Under the pieces are notes generated by a model that did no database searches, was not told the origin of the DNA, and saw nothing but the letters and a program-made list of their open reading frames with translations. The translations under genes and the position numbers were made by a program. From JACKNG01 sp040220855 (GTDB lineage: Bacteria; Pseudomonadota; Gammaproteobacteria; Ga0077536), in the NCBI GenBank assembly GCA_040220855.1, contig JAVJVZ010000031.1, positions 21,120 to 85,119 on the forward strand: DNA of 64,000 nucleotides. The letters run 5' to 3'. Numbering within the stretch: the first letter of the stretch is position 1; every line of letters starts with the position of its first letter. Shown here piece by piece: positions 1 through 8,776 of the stretch.

Positions 1-28
1 CAGTCCAGGCCAACTCACGAATTTCACG

Positions 29-1777
29 ATGAAAGCGACAAAAATCAACAGTCTGTTGCCGTTGCGCAATGCCTCTTTCGACACCCTGGTGGAAGCTCTC
101 GAGTACGCTGCCCAGGGCGAAACGGGCTACAACTTCTACGACGGCAAGGGCGAATTGTTCGCCGTGCTCAGCTACGCCGACCTGCGCGAGCAGGCCCAGG
201 TGCTGGCCCGCAAGCTGCGCGGGCTCGGCTGCAAGCGCGGCGCACGGGTCGCCATCGTGGCGGAGACGGAGCCGATGTTTCATCGCTTCTTCTTCGCATG
301 CCAGTACGCGGGCTACATCCCCGTCGCCCTGCCCGCCGGCTTCCAGCTCGGTGGTCGCAAGGCCTACGTCGAACAGCTCGAGCGCATGCTCGACAGCTGC
401 GGCGCGGAACTTGCCGTGGCTCCCGAGTCGCACGTCGGTTTCCTGCGCCAGGCGGTCGAGCGCCTCGACCTCGTCAAGGCCGGCACCCCCGACGAATTCG
501 ATCTCCTGCCCGAGCCGGCGTGCGCACTCGAGCCGCTGCGCGCCGACGAAGTCGCCTACCTGCAGTACACCTCCGGCAGCACCCGCTTTCCGCGTGGCGT
601 CGAGATTTCTCAGCACACCGTGATGACCAACCTGCGCGACATCGCGCTGAACGGCCTCGAGATCACCGAGAAGGATCGCATGGTGGCGTGGTTGCCGCTG
701 TACCACGACATGGGCCTGGTCGGCTTCGTGCTGCTGCCGCTCGGCAGCCAGCTCTCCGCCGACTATCTCAGCCCGCGCACCTTCGCGATGCGCCCGCGCT
801 TGTGGCTCAAGGTGATCTCGCAGAACCGCGGCACCATTTCCTCCAGCCCGCCGTTCGGCTACGCGCTGTGCGCCAAGCGCCTGCGGCTGACTGACCAGGA
901 TCGCTACGATCTCAGTTCCTGGCGCGTGGCCTGTGTTGGCGCCGAGCGCATCCATCCGGAGCCGTTGCGCCAGTTCGCCCACGTGCTCAAGCCAGCCAAG
1001 TTCGACCCGCGCGCCTTCGTCGCCTGCTACGGCATGGCCGAATGTGCACTGGCGATCAGCTTCGCGCCGCTCGACACCGGCATTGCCTCGATCACCGTCG
1101 ACAAGAACATCATGGCAACCAGTGGCCGCGTCGAGATCGTGGAGGCCGCCGCGGTGGAGCCGAGCAGCACGCTCACCTTCGTCGACTGCGGCAAGATCCT
1201 GCCGAGCTTCGAGCTCGCCATCCGCGATGACGCCGGTCACGATCTGCCCGATTACCAATGTGGCCGTATCTGCCTGCGCGGGCCGAGCGTGATGAGCGGT
1301 TACTTCCAGAATCCCACCGCCACCGCCGAGGTATTGTCCGCCGACGGCTGGCTGGATACCGGCGACATCGGCTATCGCGTCGGCGACCACGTCGTAGTGA
1401 CTGCCCGGCGCAAGGACGTCATCATCGTCAACGGCCGCAACATCTGGCCACATGACCTCGAGTTCCTGGCCGAGAGCCTCCCCGGTGTGCGCTTCGGCAA
1501 TGTTTCGGCGTTCTCGTTCGCCGACGACGCTGGCACCGACCAGGTCGTGATGGTGGTCGAATCGCGCGAGAGCAACCCGGCCAAGGCGCGCGCGCTGGTC
1601 GAAGAGCTCGGTGCGCTGATCACCGCGCACTTCGGCATCAGCTGCCACATCGATCTCGTGCCGCCGCGCACGCTACCGCGGACCTCCTCGGGTAAGCTGT
1701 CGCGCTCGAAGGCTAAGCAGGATTTCCTTGCGCGCATGGAAAACCTCGCCGACGACGTCGCCGGCGCGCATGGATGA
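29..1777 (+). CDS. fatty acyl-AMP ligase / acyl-ACP synthetase (sphingolipid operon)
   Basis: ANL-superfamily enzyme that would activate a free fatty acid with ATP and hand it to the acyl carrier protein encoded two genes downstream, giving acyl-ACP for sphingoid-base synthesis in the cytoplasm. Seen in the 582 residues: the adenylate-binding motif YTSGSTRFPRG at about 180-190, WLPLYHDMGL at about 221-230, a GWLDTGDIGY motif followed by the hinge segment, and the C-terminal catalytic lysine in RTSSGKLSRSK at about K556. Length and motifs fit fatty acyl-AMP ligases better than acetyl-CoA synthetases. It is first in a tight operon with the reductase, ACP and SPT genes, the same order as the Caulobacter ceramide cluster. 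The first 28 bases of the window show no clear ribosome binding site, so the start is provisional. The lipid role is inferred from context. Confidence 0.85.
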   Translation: MKATKINSLLPLRNASFDTLVEALEYAAQGETGYNFYDGKGELFAVLSYADLREQAQVLARKLRGLGCKRGARVAIVAETEPMFHRFFFACQYAGYIPVALPAGFQLGGRKAYVEQLERMLDSCGAELAVAPESHVGFLRQAVERLDLVKAGTPDEFDLLPEPACALEPLRADEVAYLQYTSGSTRFPRGVEISQHTVMTNLRDIALNGLEITEKDRMVAWLPLYHDMGLVGFVLLPLGSQLSADYLSPRTFAMRPRLWLKVISQNRGTISSSPPFGYALCAKRLRLTDQDRYDLSSWRVACVGAERIHPEPLRQFAHVLKPAKFDPRAFVACYGMAECALAISFAPLDTGIASITVDKNIMATSGRVEIVEAAAVEPSSTLTFVDCGKILPSFELAIRDDAGHDLPDYQCGRICLRGPSVMSGYFQNPTATAEVLSADGWLDTGDIGYRVGDHVVVTARRKDVIIVNGRNIWPHDLEFLAESLPGVRFGNVSAFSFADDAGTDQVVMVVESRESNPAKARALVEELGALITAHFGISCHIDLVPPRTLPRTSSGKLSRSKAKQDFLARMENLADDVAGAHG

Positions 1778-2717
1778 ACCGGGCCGCGCCCCTGCGATCA
1801 AGCCCACCAGGATACTGCTGACCGGCGCGACCGGGTTCATCGGCCGCCACGTGCAGCATGTGCTGCTCGACGCCGGCTGCGCCGTGACGGCGCTCGTGCG
1901 CGCGCAATCACCGCGTCGCAACGTTCTCTTGCCGGGCGTCGAGGTGCTCACGGGTGCCCTCGACGACGTCCCCCTGCTGCTTGACGCGTTGCCGCAGGTC
2001 GACCTCGTGGTCTACGTTGCCGGTAGCGTGCGCGGCCGTGAAGCGAACGATTTTCGTGCTGCCAACATCGATGGTATCGCCGCGCTGGTCGAGGCAGCCG
2101 CCGGGACGGGCGGCACGCGTGTCGTGCTCGTCTCCTCGCTCGCAGCGAGCCGTCCCGCGCTATCGGCGTACGCGGCGAGCAAGCGGGCCGGGGAAGCACT
2201 GTTGCAGCGTTCGGGCCTCGAGTGGGTGGTGCTGCGCCCGCCCGCCGTGTATGGGCCCGGTGACACCGAGATGCGGCCGCTCCTCGCGTCACTGCGCCGC
2301 GGGTTCGTGCCGCTGCTCGGGCCACGCGGTCAGCGTCTCTCGCTGCTCCATGCGCGCGACCTCGCACACGCCATCGTGGCCGTCGTGATGCACTTCGAAG
2401 CATGTGCAGGTCGCGTGTTCGACCTCGACGACGGCCGCCCCGGTGGTTACAGCTGGCCGGAGCTGATTGCCGCGGTGCGCGGCGCGCGCCGCTACCTGGC
2501 GCTGCGTGTCCCGCGCGGCCTGCTCGCCCTTGTTGCGCGCATCAACGAGTACCTGTCGCGACAGCTCGGCTACCAGCCGATGCTTACCCCGGGCAAGGTG
2601 CACGAGCTTTGCGAGCCATACTGGCTCTGCAATAATCTCGCGCTCACGGCGGCGACCAACTGGTCGCCCCAGATCCAACTGCACGACGGCGTGCGCGACA
2701 CTTTCTCGCGCACCTGA
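1770..2717 (+). CDS. NAD(P)-dependent epimerase-type SDR, candidate ceramide/ketosphinganine reductase
   Basis: Extended short-chain dehydrogenase of 315 residues with a Rossmann nucleotide-binding motif GATGFIG at 19-25 and the catalytic Tyr-x3-Lys pair in YAASK (Y134, K138). In Caulobacter an epimerase-type SDR at the same place in the operon (CerR) reduces the 3-keto group left by serine palmitoyltransferase, acting after N-acylation. By position and family this gene is the obvious equivalent. The ATG at 1770 overlaps the stop of the ligase gene by 8 bases, which indicates translational coupling. An ATG 42 bases further upstream is in frame but lies deeper inside the ligase gene and adds residues before the Rossmann fold, so the later start is preferred. 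The substrate is inferred, since sugar-nucleotide epimerases share the fold. Confidence 0.8.
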   Translation: MDEPGRAPAIKPTRILLTGATGFIGRHVQHVLLDAGCAVTALVRAQSPRRNVLLPGVEVLTGALDDVPLLLDALPQVDLVVYVAGSVRGREANDFRAANIDGIAALVEAAAGTGGTRVVLVSSLAASRPALSAYAASKRAGEALLQRSGLEWVVLRPPAVYGPGDTEMRPLLASLRRGFVPLLGPRGQRLSLLHARDLAHAIVAVVMHFEACAGRVFDLDDGRPGGYSWPELIAAVRGARRYLALRVPRGLLALVARINEYLSRQLGYQPMLTPGKVHELCEPYWLCNNLALTAATNWSPQIQLHDGVRDTFSRT

Positions 2718-2741
2718 CCCTCGTCCTCCAGAGAGGAACGC

Positions 2742-2993
2742 GTGGCCAAGCCCGACCACCAGACCATCGTCGACGCGCTCATCGAGCTGCTGCAGAACTC
2801 GCTCGAGAAGCCCCGCGCGATGGACGCGGATACCGCACTCATTGCCGATCTCGGACTCGAATCGATCCAGGTCATCGAGTACCTCTGCGAGGTCGAGGAT
2901 CGTTTCGACCTCGCCATCGACGAAGACCGCCTGGCTGACGTGCAGACCCTGGGCGATCTCGCCACGGTCGTGCAGCAACTGCTGAGGTCCTGA
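2742..2993 (+). CDS. acyl carrier protein (sphingolipid-type)
   Basis: Small acidic carrier protein of 83 residues. The 4'-phosphopantetheine attachment site is Ser41 in DLGLESIQVIEYL, a variant of the usual DSL motif, followed by an acidic helix that would dock partner enzymes. It starts with GTG at 2742, preceded by the purine-rich GAGAGGAA. It lies 24 bases after the reductase gene and 5 bases before the SPT gene. In Caulobacter a dedicated ACP encoded beside spt carries the acyl chain used for sphinganine synthesis, and the adjacent acyl-AMP ligase is expected to load it. It is unlikely to be the housekeeping AcpP, which sits in the fab cluster and has a DSLD motif. Confidence 0.88.
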   Translation: MAKPDHQTIVDALIELLQNSLEKPRAMDADTALIADLGLESIQVIEYLCEVEDRFDLAIDEDRLADVQTLGDLATVVQQLLRS

Positions 2994-2998
2994 CCGCG

Positions 2999-4198
2999 AT
3001 GGCATTGTTCGACAAGTTCGCTGCCGCTGCCGGCACCCGCGACATGCTCGGTGCGTTGCCGGTCAACCCCACCGATATCGTCATCGAACGAGTCCTGTCC
3101 GCGACCGAGGCGATGATCGGCGGCCGCCCCACCATCATGGCGGGAACCAACAACTACCTCGGACTCACTTTCGATCCTGCCTGTATCGAGGCCGGGCAGC
3201 GCGCGCTGGCCGAGGCCGGAACCGGAACCACCGGTTCGCGGATGGCCAACGGTACCTACCGCGAGCATCTCGAGCTCGAGCGGGAACTCGCGGTTTTCTA
3301 CGACATGCCGTACGCGATGGTGTTTTCGACCGGCTACTCCGCGAACCTCGGCAGTCTCGTCGCATTGCTTGGCCCGGGTGATGCCGTGCTGCTCGACTCC
3401 GAGGCGCACGCCAGCCTGTTCGACGGCTGCCGCATGAGTGGCGCGGACATCTTCCGTTTCAAGCACAACGATCCCGACGGTCTCGCCAAGCGCCTGCAAC
3501 GCCTCGGCGAGCGCGCGCGCGACGCCTTGATCGTCGTCGAGGGCCTCTACAGCATTCGCGGCGATTGCGCGCCATTGCGTGAGTACGCCGCGGTCAAGCG
3601 CGAACATGGCGGCTACCTGTTCGTCGACGAAGCGCATTCACTTGGCGTCTACGGCGATGGCGGTCGCGGCCTGGTCGAAGCGGACGACGTGCTCGACCAG
3701 GTCGATTTCGTGGTGGGAACCTTCAGCAAGAGTCTCGGCTCGATCGGCGGCTTCTGCGTCAGTCCGCACGAGGTGCTGAGCCTGTTCCGTTATGCCAGCC
3801 GACCTTACATCTTCACCGCATCGCCCTGTCCCTCGGTGATCGCGACGACGCGCGCCGCGCTCGCGCTCATCCGCGAGCGTCCGGAGTTACGCGAAAAGGT
3901 CTGGCGCAATGCCGAGCACTTGTATGCAGCGCTCGCCGCGCTTGGCCTCACGCTCGGGCCGCACGTCAGCCCGGTGATCGGCGTTTCGTTCAACGAGCGC
4001 GAGGTGGCGCTGCGTTGCTGGCAGGCACTGCTCGATGCCGGCGTCTACACCAATCTGATCCTGCCGCCGGCGGCGCCGGACGGCGGCAGCCTCATTCGCG
4101 TGAGTGTCACCGCCGCGCACAGCGAGGCCCAGGTCGAACGTATCGCCACGGCTTTCCGCGACGTCATCGCACGCTACGCATCCGGCTGCGCGGCCTGA
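2999..4198 (+). CDS. spt: serine palmitoyltransferase-like alpha-oxoamine synthase
   Basis: PLP enzyme of 399 residues from the alpha-oxoamine synthase family (SPT, AONS/BioF, KBL, ALAS). Seen: substrate-loop TGSRMANGTY at about 78-87, His137 in DSEAHASL that would stack on PLP, DEAHS at 210-214, and the Schiff-base lysine K244 in GTFSKSLGSIGG. In the operon with an acyl-AMP ligase, a dedicated ACP and a ceramide reductase-type SDR, the likely reaction is condensation of serine with an acyl-ACP to a 3-keto sphingoid base. BioF is the main alternative, but no biotin genes are nearby and BioF is not normally linked to an ACP and FAAL. It ends convergently with the flippase gene, with a 186-base gap. 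Confidence 0.85.
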   Translation: MALFDKFAAAAGTRDMLGALPVNPTDIVIERVLSATEAMIGGRPTIMAGTNNYLGLTFDPACIEAGQRALAEAGTGTTGSRMANGTYREHLELERELAVFYDMPYAMVFSTGYSANLGSLVALLGPGDAVLLDSEAHASLFDGCRMSGADIFRFKHNDPDGLAKRLQRLGERARDALIVVEGLYSIRGDCAPLREYAAVKREHGGYLFVDEAHSLGVYGDGGRGLVEADDVLDQVDFVVGTFSKSLGSIGGFCVSPHEVLSLFRYASRPYIFTASPCPSVIATTRAALALIRERPELREKVWRNAEHLYAALAALGLTLGPHVSPVIGVSFNEREVALRCWQALLDAGVYTNLILPPAAPDGGSLIRVSVTAAHSEAQVERIATAFRDVIARYASGCAA

Positions 4199-4280
4199 GC
4201 GGGCTGCATCCTGGAGTGATCGCTGCGCGGTGCGCCCCGACGTCGGTGCGGGAACGGCGGGCCGTCGCGAGCCGTCCGCT

Positions 4281-4307
4281 CGACGAACGCGACGAACGCG
4301 ACGAACG
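4281..4307. repeat. 9-bp tandem repeat, three copies
   Basis: Three head-to-tail copies of CGACGAACG lie in the gap between the convergent spt and flippase genes. The period is a multiple of three, but no supported gene covers it. It may be simple-sequence slippage. No function is claimed. Confidence 0.7.
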
Positions 4308-4384
4308 CGAGGGGCCGGCGACAGCGCAGCCGTAGCCCTGGCCTTTGCGGGGTGCATGGCACGCAGGGGATGTCCCGCGCACGC

Positions 4385-5722
4385 TCAGCCCGCGGTGGCC
4401 GCGCTGCCGGCGTGTGTCAGTGCACGCCGCACGATCAATGCCGTACCACACAACATGATGGCGTACAGCACCACCGTGGCGATGCCGGGCCCGCTCAGCC
4501 CGACCAGCGGTGTGAGCACCCAGAAGACGCCCACGAAGGCGAGCGCACCGAGCACCTGTACGGCAAGGCTCTCGCGCGCACGGCCCAGCGTGTAGCTGGC
4601 CGGGCGCAGCGCGGCACCGGCAAGCTCGAGCGTGGCGCCGCCGATGAGCCAGCTGAGCAGTTCGGCGGCGCGGACATACTCGGTACCCAGCGCGAGACCG
4701 AGCAGGGGGCCACCGAACCACAGCGAAGCCAGGGTGACCGCCAGCGCGGGCAGGCCGAGCAGCAATGCTGCGCCGAGGATCAGGCGCGTGAACGCAGCGT
4801 CACCGTGATGGCGCAGGCGTGCGAGATCGGGGTAGATCGCCTGGCGCGCGAGCAGCGCCGGCTTGGCAACGACATTGGCGAACTCGCGCGCGATGCGGAA
4901 CATCGCCGCCCCCTCGGCGCCGAGCAGCGCGCCGGCGAGCACCGTGCCGAGCGGCTTGGCAACGAGATCGAGCGTGCTCTGCCAGTAGACGACGTGCATG
5001 AAGTGCCAGATGCCGGGGTGTGCGACGCCGATCGCGGCGAGCCGCACGCCGCCGCGCAGGTGCTCGCCGCCGACGCGCGCGACGGCGACACGCCAGCCGA
5101 GCACCTGGGTCGCGAGGTATTGCACGATCTGAGAGATTGCCCACACGGTGGCGAAGGCGGCAACCGATGGGTCGAGTGCGAAGCCGGCGACCAGCACACC
5201 GGCAAGCCGCAGCCCGTTGCCAAGCACCAGCGCCAGGCTGATGGCATCGAAGCGATCGAACAACCTGAGCGCGCCGCTCGCCGTGGCCTGGCCCATGAAC
5301 AGCAGCCACAGGCAGTAGCCGTGCGCAACCGGCGCAAAGCTCTCCGGCCACAGCCCGCCACGTGTCATCACGGCAACACCGATCTGGGCGACCGCGGTCG
5401 CGGTGAGTGCGCTGGCGCAGTCGATGCGCAGGCATGCACGCAGCAAGCGACCGAGGCCTGCCCGGTCGTCCCGTTCGAGCAGGGGTACGCCGTAACGGAT
5501 GATCGCTTCGAATGGTTTGACATTGACCAGGCCGCGCACGATCAGCGTGTAGGCATGGACCAGGGCGATCAGTCCGAAACCCTCCGGACCGAGCTGGCGG
5601 GCGCTGATCAGTGTGGCAGCCAGCGCGAGGGCGCCGCCGACCGCGCGGCCGCCGAGCAGCGAGACGAAGTTGCGCAGGGCGCGGCGTGCCGCCTGCCGGC
5701 CGTTGGCGCCCGCCGCGCTCAC
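4385..5722 (-). CDS. Wzx/MATE-like polysaccharide or lipid flippase
   Basis: Polytopic membrane protein of 445 residues, almost entirely hydrophobic segments with short loops, starting with a basic stretch and RNFVSLLGGRAVGG, as in Wzx-type O-antigen flippases of the MOP superfamily. It ends the strand's three-gene run CDP-alcohol transferase > nucleotidyltransferase > flippase. The chosen GTG at 5722 overlaps the stop of the nucleotidyltransferase gene (GTGA); a longer reading up to 5932 would run through that gene with arginine-rich sequence and is rejected. In this locus it may move a lipid-linked or head-group-bearing intermediate across the inner membrane, but ordinary polysaccharide export cannot be excluded. 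Confidence 0.75.
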   Translation of the reverse strand: MSAAGANGRQAARRALRNFVSLLGGRAVGGALALAATLISARQLGPEGFGLIALVHAYTLIVRGLVNVKPFEAIIRYGVPLLERDDRAGLGRLLRACLRIDCASALTATAVAQIGVAVMTRGGLWPESFAPVAHGYCLWLLFMGQATASGALRLFDRFDAISLALVLGNGLRLAGVLVAGFALDPSVAAFATVWAISQIVQYLATQVLGWRVAVARVGGEHLRGGVRLAAIGVAHPGIWHFMHVVYWQSTLDLVAKPLGTVLAGALLGAEGAAMFRIAREFANVVAKPALLARQAIYPDLARLRHHGDAAFTRLILGAALLLGLPALAVTLASLWFGGPLLGLALGTEYVRAAELLSWLIGGATLELAGAALRPASYTLGRARESLAVQVLGALAFVGVFWVLTPLVGLSGPGIATVVLYAIMLCGTALIVRRALTHAGSAATAG

Positions 5723-6624
5723 CGGAAGCCGCCGCGACGGTAGAGGCGCCACAGCACCGGCCAGCCGAAGATCAATGGATGGCGGCGCTGCAGCGGGGTC
5801 GGCTCGACGTGCACCCCGCTGTGGCGGGCGACCTTCCACACCACGTAGCCGAGCGGATCGTTGAATGTGAAAGCGGCTTTCAGCAGACGCGCCACCGACA
5901 GCAGCTTGCCGACGATGCGCCGCCGCCCCCATGCGCGCGCCGCGCGGCGGCGTTGCGTGGCCGGCAAGCTGGCCTGCCAGCGGTCGTCGGCGACGCGCTC
6001 GAGGCCGCAGCGCATCGCGAGGGCCTCGGTGCGCGTGGCGAGATGGGCCGCGTAGGTGTCGGCCAGGGCTCGCGCACGCGCGGCATCTTCGCTACGCAGT
6101 TCGCAGGCATAGGTCAGCGTAAACGCGCGCGACCACAGCTCGCCGGTCGAGAAGCGTGAGGGCAGTACCGGCAGCGTCGCCCGTATCGTGCGCTCGACGG
6201 CTCGCTCGAAGCTGCGCTCGAGGCGCTGTGCGACGTCGTCATTGCGTGCATGGAGCACTTCGGTCGGCTGCGCGAACCGCGCCCAGAAATAGGTGTGGAA
6301 GTCGCGCTCGATGGCGTGCTCGAATCCCGCCAGCGTGACCGTCGCGTACTTGGCCGCGCATCGTGTGCCGGCATCCTCGATGATGGTGTGGTAGACATTC
6401 GGTGGCAGCAGCCGATTGGCGAGAGCTGCCGTCCGGCTGTCGAGTGCCGCGTAGTCGTCGAGCAGTACGTAGAAATCCAGCACGGTGTCGCGTTTACCGC
6501 GCAGCCACGAGCCGTACAACACGATCGCTTCAACGTGCGCGCCGTAGCGTGCACGCAGCTGGGCCACGAAACGCGCCGGCCACGCCTCGGCGGAGGCTGC
6601 AGCCTCGGGCGTCGCTTCACTCAT
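5719..6624 (-). CDS. nucleotidyltransferase-fold protein, head-group candidate
   Basis: Protein of 301 residues whose N-terminal part resembles the polymerase-beta nucleotidyltransferase fold: a GSWLRGKRDTVLDFYVLLDD stretch near residues 43-62 has the Gly-Ser turn and a following acidic strand. The usual Ser-Asp-x-Asp metal motif is altered (Asp-Phe-Tyr-Val), so catalysis by the standard mechanism is uncertain. The remaining 200 residues are helical and Arg-rich, with hydrophobic patches near the C-terminus. It overlaps the CDP-alcohol transferase gene by 8 bases and the flippase gene by 4, so the three are probably co-translated. Caulobacter has an evolutionarily distinct ceramide kinase in its sphingolipid cluster. 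Whether this protein is related cannot be judged from sequence reading alone. Confidence 0.6.
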   Translation of the reverse strand: MSEATPEAAASAEAWPARFVAQLRARYGAHVEAIVLYGSWLRGKRDTVLDFYVLLDDYAALDSRTAALANRLLPPNVYHTIIEDAGTRCAAKYATVTLAGFEHAIERDFHTYFWARFAQPTEVLHARNDDVAQRLERSFERAVERTIRATLPVLPSRFSTGELWSRAFTLTYACELRSEDAARARALADTYAAHLATRTEALAMRCGLERVADDRWQASLPATQRRRAARAWGRRRIVGKLLSVARLLKAAFTFNDPLGYVVWKVARHSGVHVEPTPLQRRHPLIFGWPVLWRLYRRGGFR

Positions 6625-7804
6625 ACGCGCTGCGCGTGCCGGCGAACGTCGCGTAGGCGCGCGCGTGGCGGGTCGCCGCGTCGGGCGCCTTCAGCCAGGA
6701 ATCGAGTGGCGGCCCGCCGAGGCGTACGATGCTGGCCTGGACCAGGCGCACGACCAGGACCACGGTAGTGAACACGGTCCACGCGGCGACCCCGAGCAGG
6801 CCGAGGTCGGGGCGGCCGAGCAGGGTCGCCGGCGTGAGAATGAGCAGGCAGGGGTTGCGCCGTGCGGTAACCAGGCGGAAGTAGGCATCGAAGGGCCGCC
6901 ACGCGAACAGTCCGCAATGGCCGAGGGCGTGAAACAGTGCCTCCACCAGGCGTCCGCCGACGTAACCCCCGACGACGGCCCAGTGCAGCGTTGCGAGCGG
7001 CATCCCCGCGACCGCATCGAGGCCGAGCCCGAGGCCCCAGAACACGTACCAGATCGGTGGATGCACGATGTCCATGCCGTGGTCGAGCCAGTGTCCGAGC
7101 GGACTGCTCAGCACGGTGACGCGAGCCAGTTTGCCGTCGACGGTATCGAGCAGCGTCATGACCCAGCCGCAGGCGAGGCCGGCGAGGTAGTGGCCCTGCG
7201 CGAACAGCAGGGTGGCCAGCACGACGAGGGCGAGCCCGGTCAGGGTGACCATGTTCGGCGTAATGTGTGCGTTCGCGCACCAGCCCACGATGCGACGCGC
7301 CGGACGCGGCCACCACCACTTGGTGACGAGGTCGGTAACGCCCTTGTAGGCGTTACCGTAGAGGAGCGACTCGAGCGCCGGACGGCGCTCCTGAGTGAGT
7401 GGTTCGAGCAACGGTGGTGCCGACTTGCGCAGCTGGCGATCGTAGGCTTCCAGCGCGTCCGGCGTCAGCCGCCGCGCGGATGCAGGCAGCACACCGTCGC
7501 CATCGGTCATGCAGGCGCGATAGTCCGCGAGTTCCGCCCGCGGCGCATAAGCGGCAGCAATACGGCCGTCCTGCGGACTGATCAGCAGGGTGCCGGGCCG
7601 GGCGAGCAGGGCGACGAAAGTGCGCACTTCGAACAGGTAGCGGGCGTCGATCAGCAGCACGGTATCGGCCTCGGTGGCCGCGGCCGCATCGTCGAGCAGG
7701 CGATCGATGCCACAGGCGGCGAGCTGCCGGAGGATGCGCGTACGCGAATCGAGGCCCCACAGGACGACGTCGCTGTGGCCGAGGATGCAGGCTGCCGGGG
7801 TCAT
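6617..7804 (-). CDS. CDP-alcohol phosphotransferase with N-terminal extra domain
   Basis: Integral membrane enzyme of 395 residues. The complete CDP-alcohol phosphotransferase signature is visible: D220, D223, G224, A227, R228, G237, D241 and D245, within a C-terminal region of about six membrane helices (about 180-370). About 170 soluble residues precede it and look like a degenerate nucleotidyltransferase/Rossmann domain, reminiscent of the fused inositol-phosphate cytidylyltransferase/phosphotransferase enzymes. The family moves a phospho-alcohol or phosphatidyl group from a CDP-activated donor. Beside ceramide genes, the inferred role is attaching a polar head group to ceramide or its phosphate. 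It is divergent from the metallophosphoesterase gene across 84 bases. Substrate and direction are unknown. Confidence 0.82.
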   Translation of the reverse strand: MTPAACILGHSDVVLWGLDSRTRILRQLAACGIDRLLDDAAAATEADTVLLIDARYLFEVRTFVALLARPGTLLISPQDGRIAAAYAPRAELADYRACMTDGDGVLPASARRLTPDALEAYDRQLRKSAPPLLEPLTQERRPALESLLYGNAYKGVTDLVTKWWWPRPARRIVGWCANAHITPNMVTLTGLALVVLATLLFAQGHYLAGLACGWVMTLLDTVDGKLARVTVLSSPLGHWLDHGMDIVHPPIWYVFWGLGLGLDAVAGMPLATLHWAVVGGYVGGRLVEALFHALGHCGLFAWRPFDAYFRLVTARRNPCLLILTPATLLGRPDLGLLGVAAWTVFTTVVLVVRLVQASIVRLGGPPLDSWLKAPDAATRHARAYATFAGTRSAYE

Positions 7805-7888
7805 GCTATGCTACGCCGCCTTTTGCGGAAAAAACCTTGCAATTGTAGTGAGTTACATGGCGCCAGGCAAAGCGGGAAAAGGTTCGCG

Positions 7889-8761
7889 ATGCGTCTCGTC
7901 CACCTGAGCGATCCACACTTGAGCAGCCTCGCGGCGCACGGCCTGCACACGCTGCGCGGCAAGCGACGCCTGGGCTACCTGTCGTGGCTGCGCCGGCGCC
8001 GTCATCAGCACCGCCCCGAGGTGCTCGAGGCCCTGTGCGAGCATGTCCGTGCCGAGCAGGCCGACGTCATCGCCGTCACCGGCGACCTCACCCAGCTCGG
8101 ATTGCCCGACGAGATCGCAGCGGCCAGTGCCTGGCTGGAAGGGCTGGCGCCGACCCCGGTCGTGCTGGTTCCGGGCAACCACGACCTGTATCGCGACGAC
8201 GCCCGCGTCGAACTCGCCGCGCGCTGGTCGGCCCAGCTGCGTGTACCGGCGCTCGATGAACAGGCGTTTCCGAGTCGCCTCGATGTCGGTCCTGTGAGCT
8301 TGTTCGGCCTGTGCTCGGCGCATGCCGCACCGTTTTGGTCGGCTGGCGGCCGCCTCGGGGCTGCCCAGCTCGAACGTCTCGATGCCGCGCTCGCCGCGGC
8401 ACGTGGCCGCTTGCGCTGCGTGTTGATTCACCACCCGCCGTTGCCCGGGCAGTGCAGCGCACGCAAGGCGCTCGGCGATGCATCCGCGCTCGCCGCGTTG
8501 CTCGCCCGGCACGGGGTCGAACTCGTGCTCCACGGTCACCTGCACCGCAATCTCGCCCAGCTGCATCGCGGACGGACACGCGTGCTCGCGACTGCGTCCG
8601 CATCGTATGCTCCCGAGGTGGGACGTGCCTCGTATCGTGTGTTCGACATTGCCGAGCAGGCGGGCGGCTGGCAGGTCGACATGCGCCTCGAGACGCTTGC
8701 CGGCGACGGCCGGGGGGCCGAATGCATCGCGCGCGAGCGCTGGCAGCTGGTGCCGCCATGA
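7889..8761 (+). CDS. metallophosphoesterase (Icc/CpdA-like)
   Basis: Calcineurin-like phosphoesterase of 290 residues. The dinuclear metal motifs are all visible: DPH at residues 8-10, GDLTQ near 62, GNHDL near 92, a single His in IHHPPLPG and GHLHRN near 217. It starts at ATG 7889, giving MRLVHLSDPHL, which places the first metal ligand at the usual distance from the N-terminus. It stands alone on the + strand between the CDP-alcohol transferase and lptG-like genes and converges with the latter with only 15 bases between. No signal peptide is seen, so it is cytoplasmic. It could trim a phosphorylated head-group intermediate or be a cyclic-nucleotide phosphodiesterase; the sequence does not decide. 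Confidence 0.8.
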   Translation: MRLVHLSDPHLSSLAAHGLHTLRGKRRLGYLSWLRRRRHQHRPEVLEALCEHVRAEQADVIAVTGDLTQLGLPDEIAAASAWLEGLAPTPVVLVPGNHDLYRDDARVELAARWSAQLRVPALDEQAFPSRLDVGPVSLFGLCSAHAAPFWSAGGRLGAAQLERLDAALAAARGRLRCVLIHHPPLPGQCSARKALGDASALAALLARHGVELVLHGHLHRNLAQLHRGRTRVLATASASYAPEVGRASYRVFDIAEQAGGWQVDMRLETLAGDGRGAECIARERWQLVPP

Positions 8762-8776
8762 CCATCACGGCACGCC

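Noticed and set aside
2999..4198. BioF (8-amino-7-oxononanoate synthase) as the identity of the PLP enzyme
   Set aside because: No biotin genes nearby, whereas ACP, acyl-AMP ligase and reductase genes match the ceramide operon; kept as the main alternative only.
4281..4307. CRISPR-like array
   Set aside because: Repeats are 9 bases and directly adjacent, with no spacers; no cas genes in the window.
4352..5743. Plus-strand open frame of 463 codons across the flippase gene
   Set aside because: Product is Arg/Glu/Gln-rich with no hydrophobic core; the opposite strand gives a coherent membrane protein.
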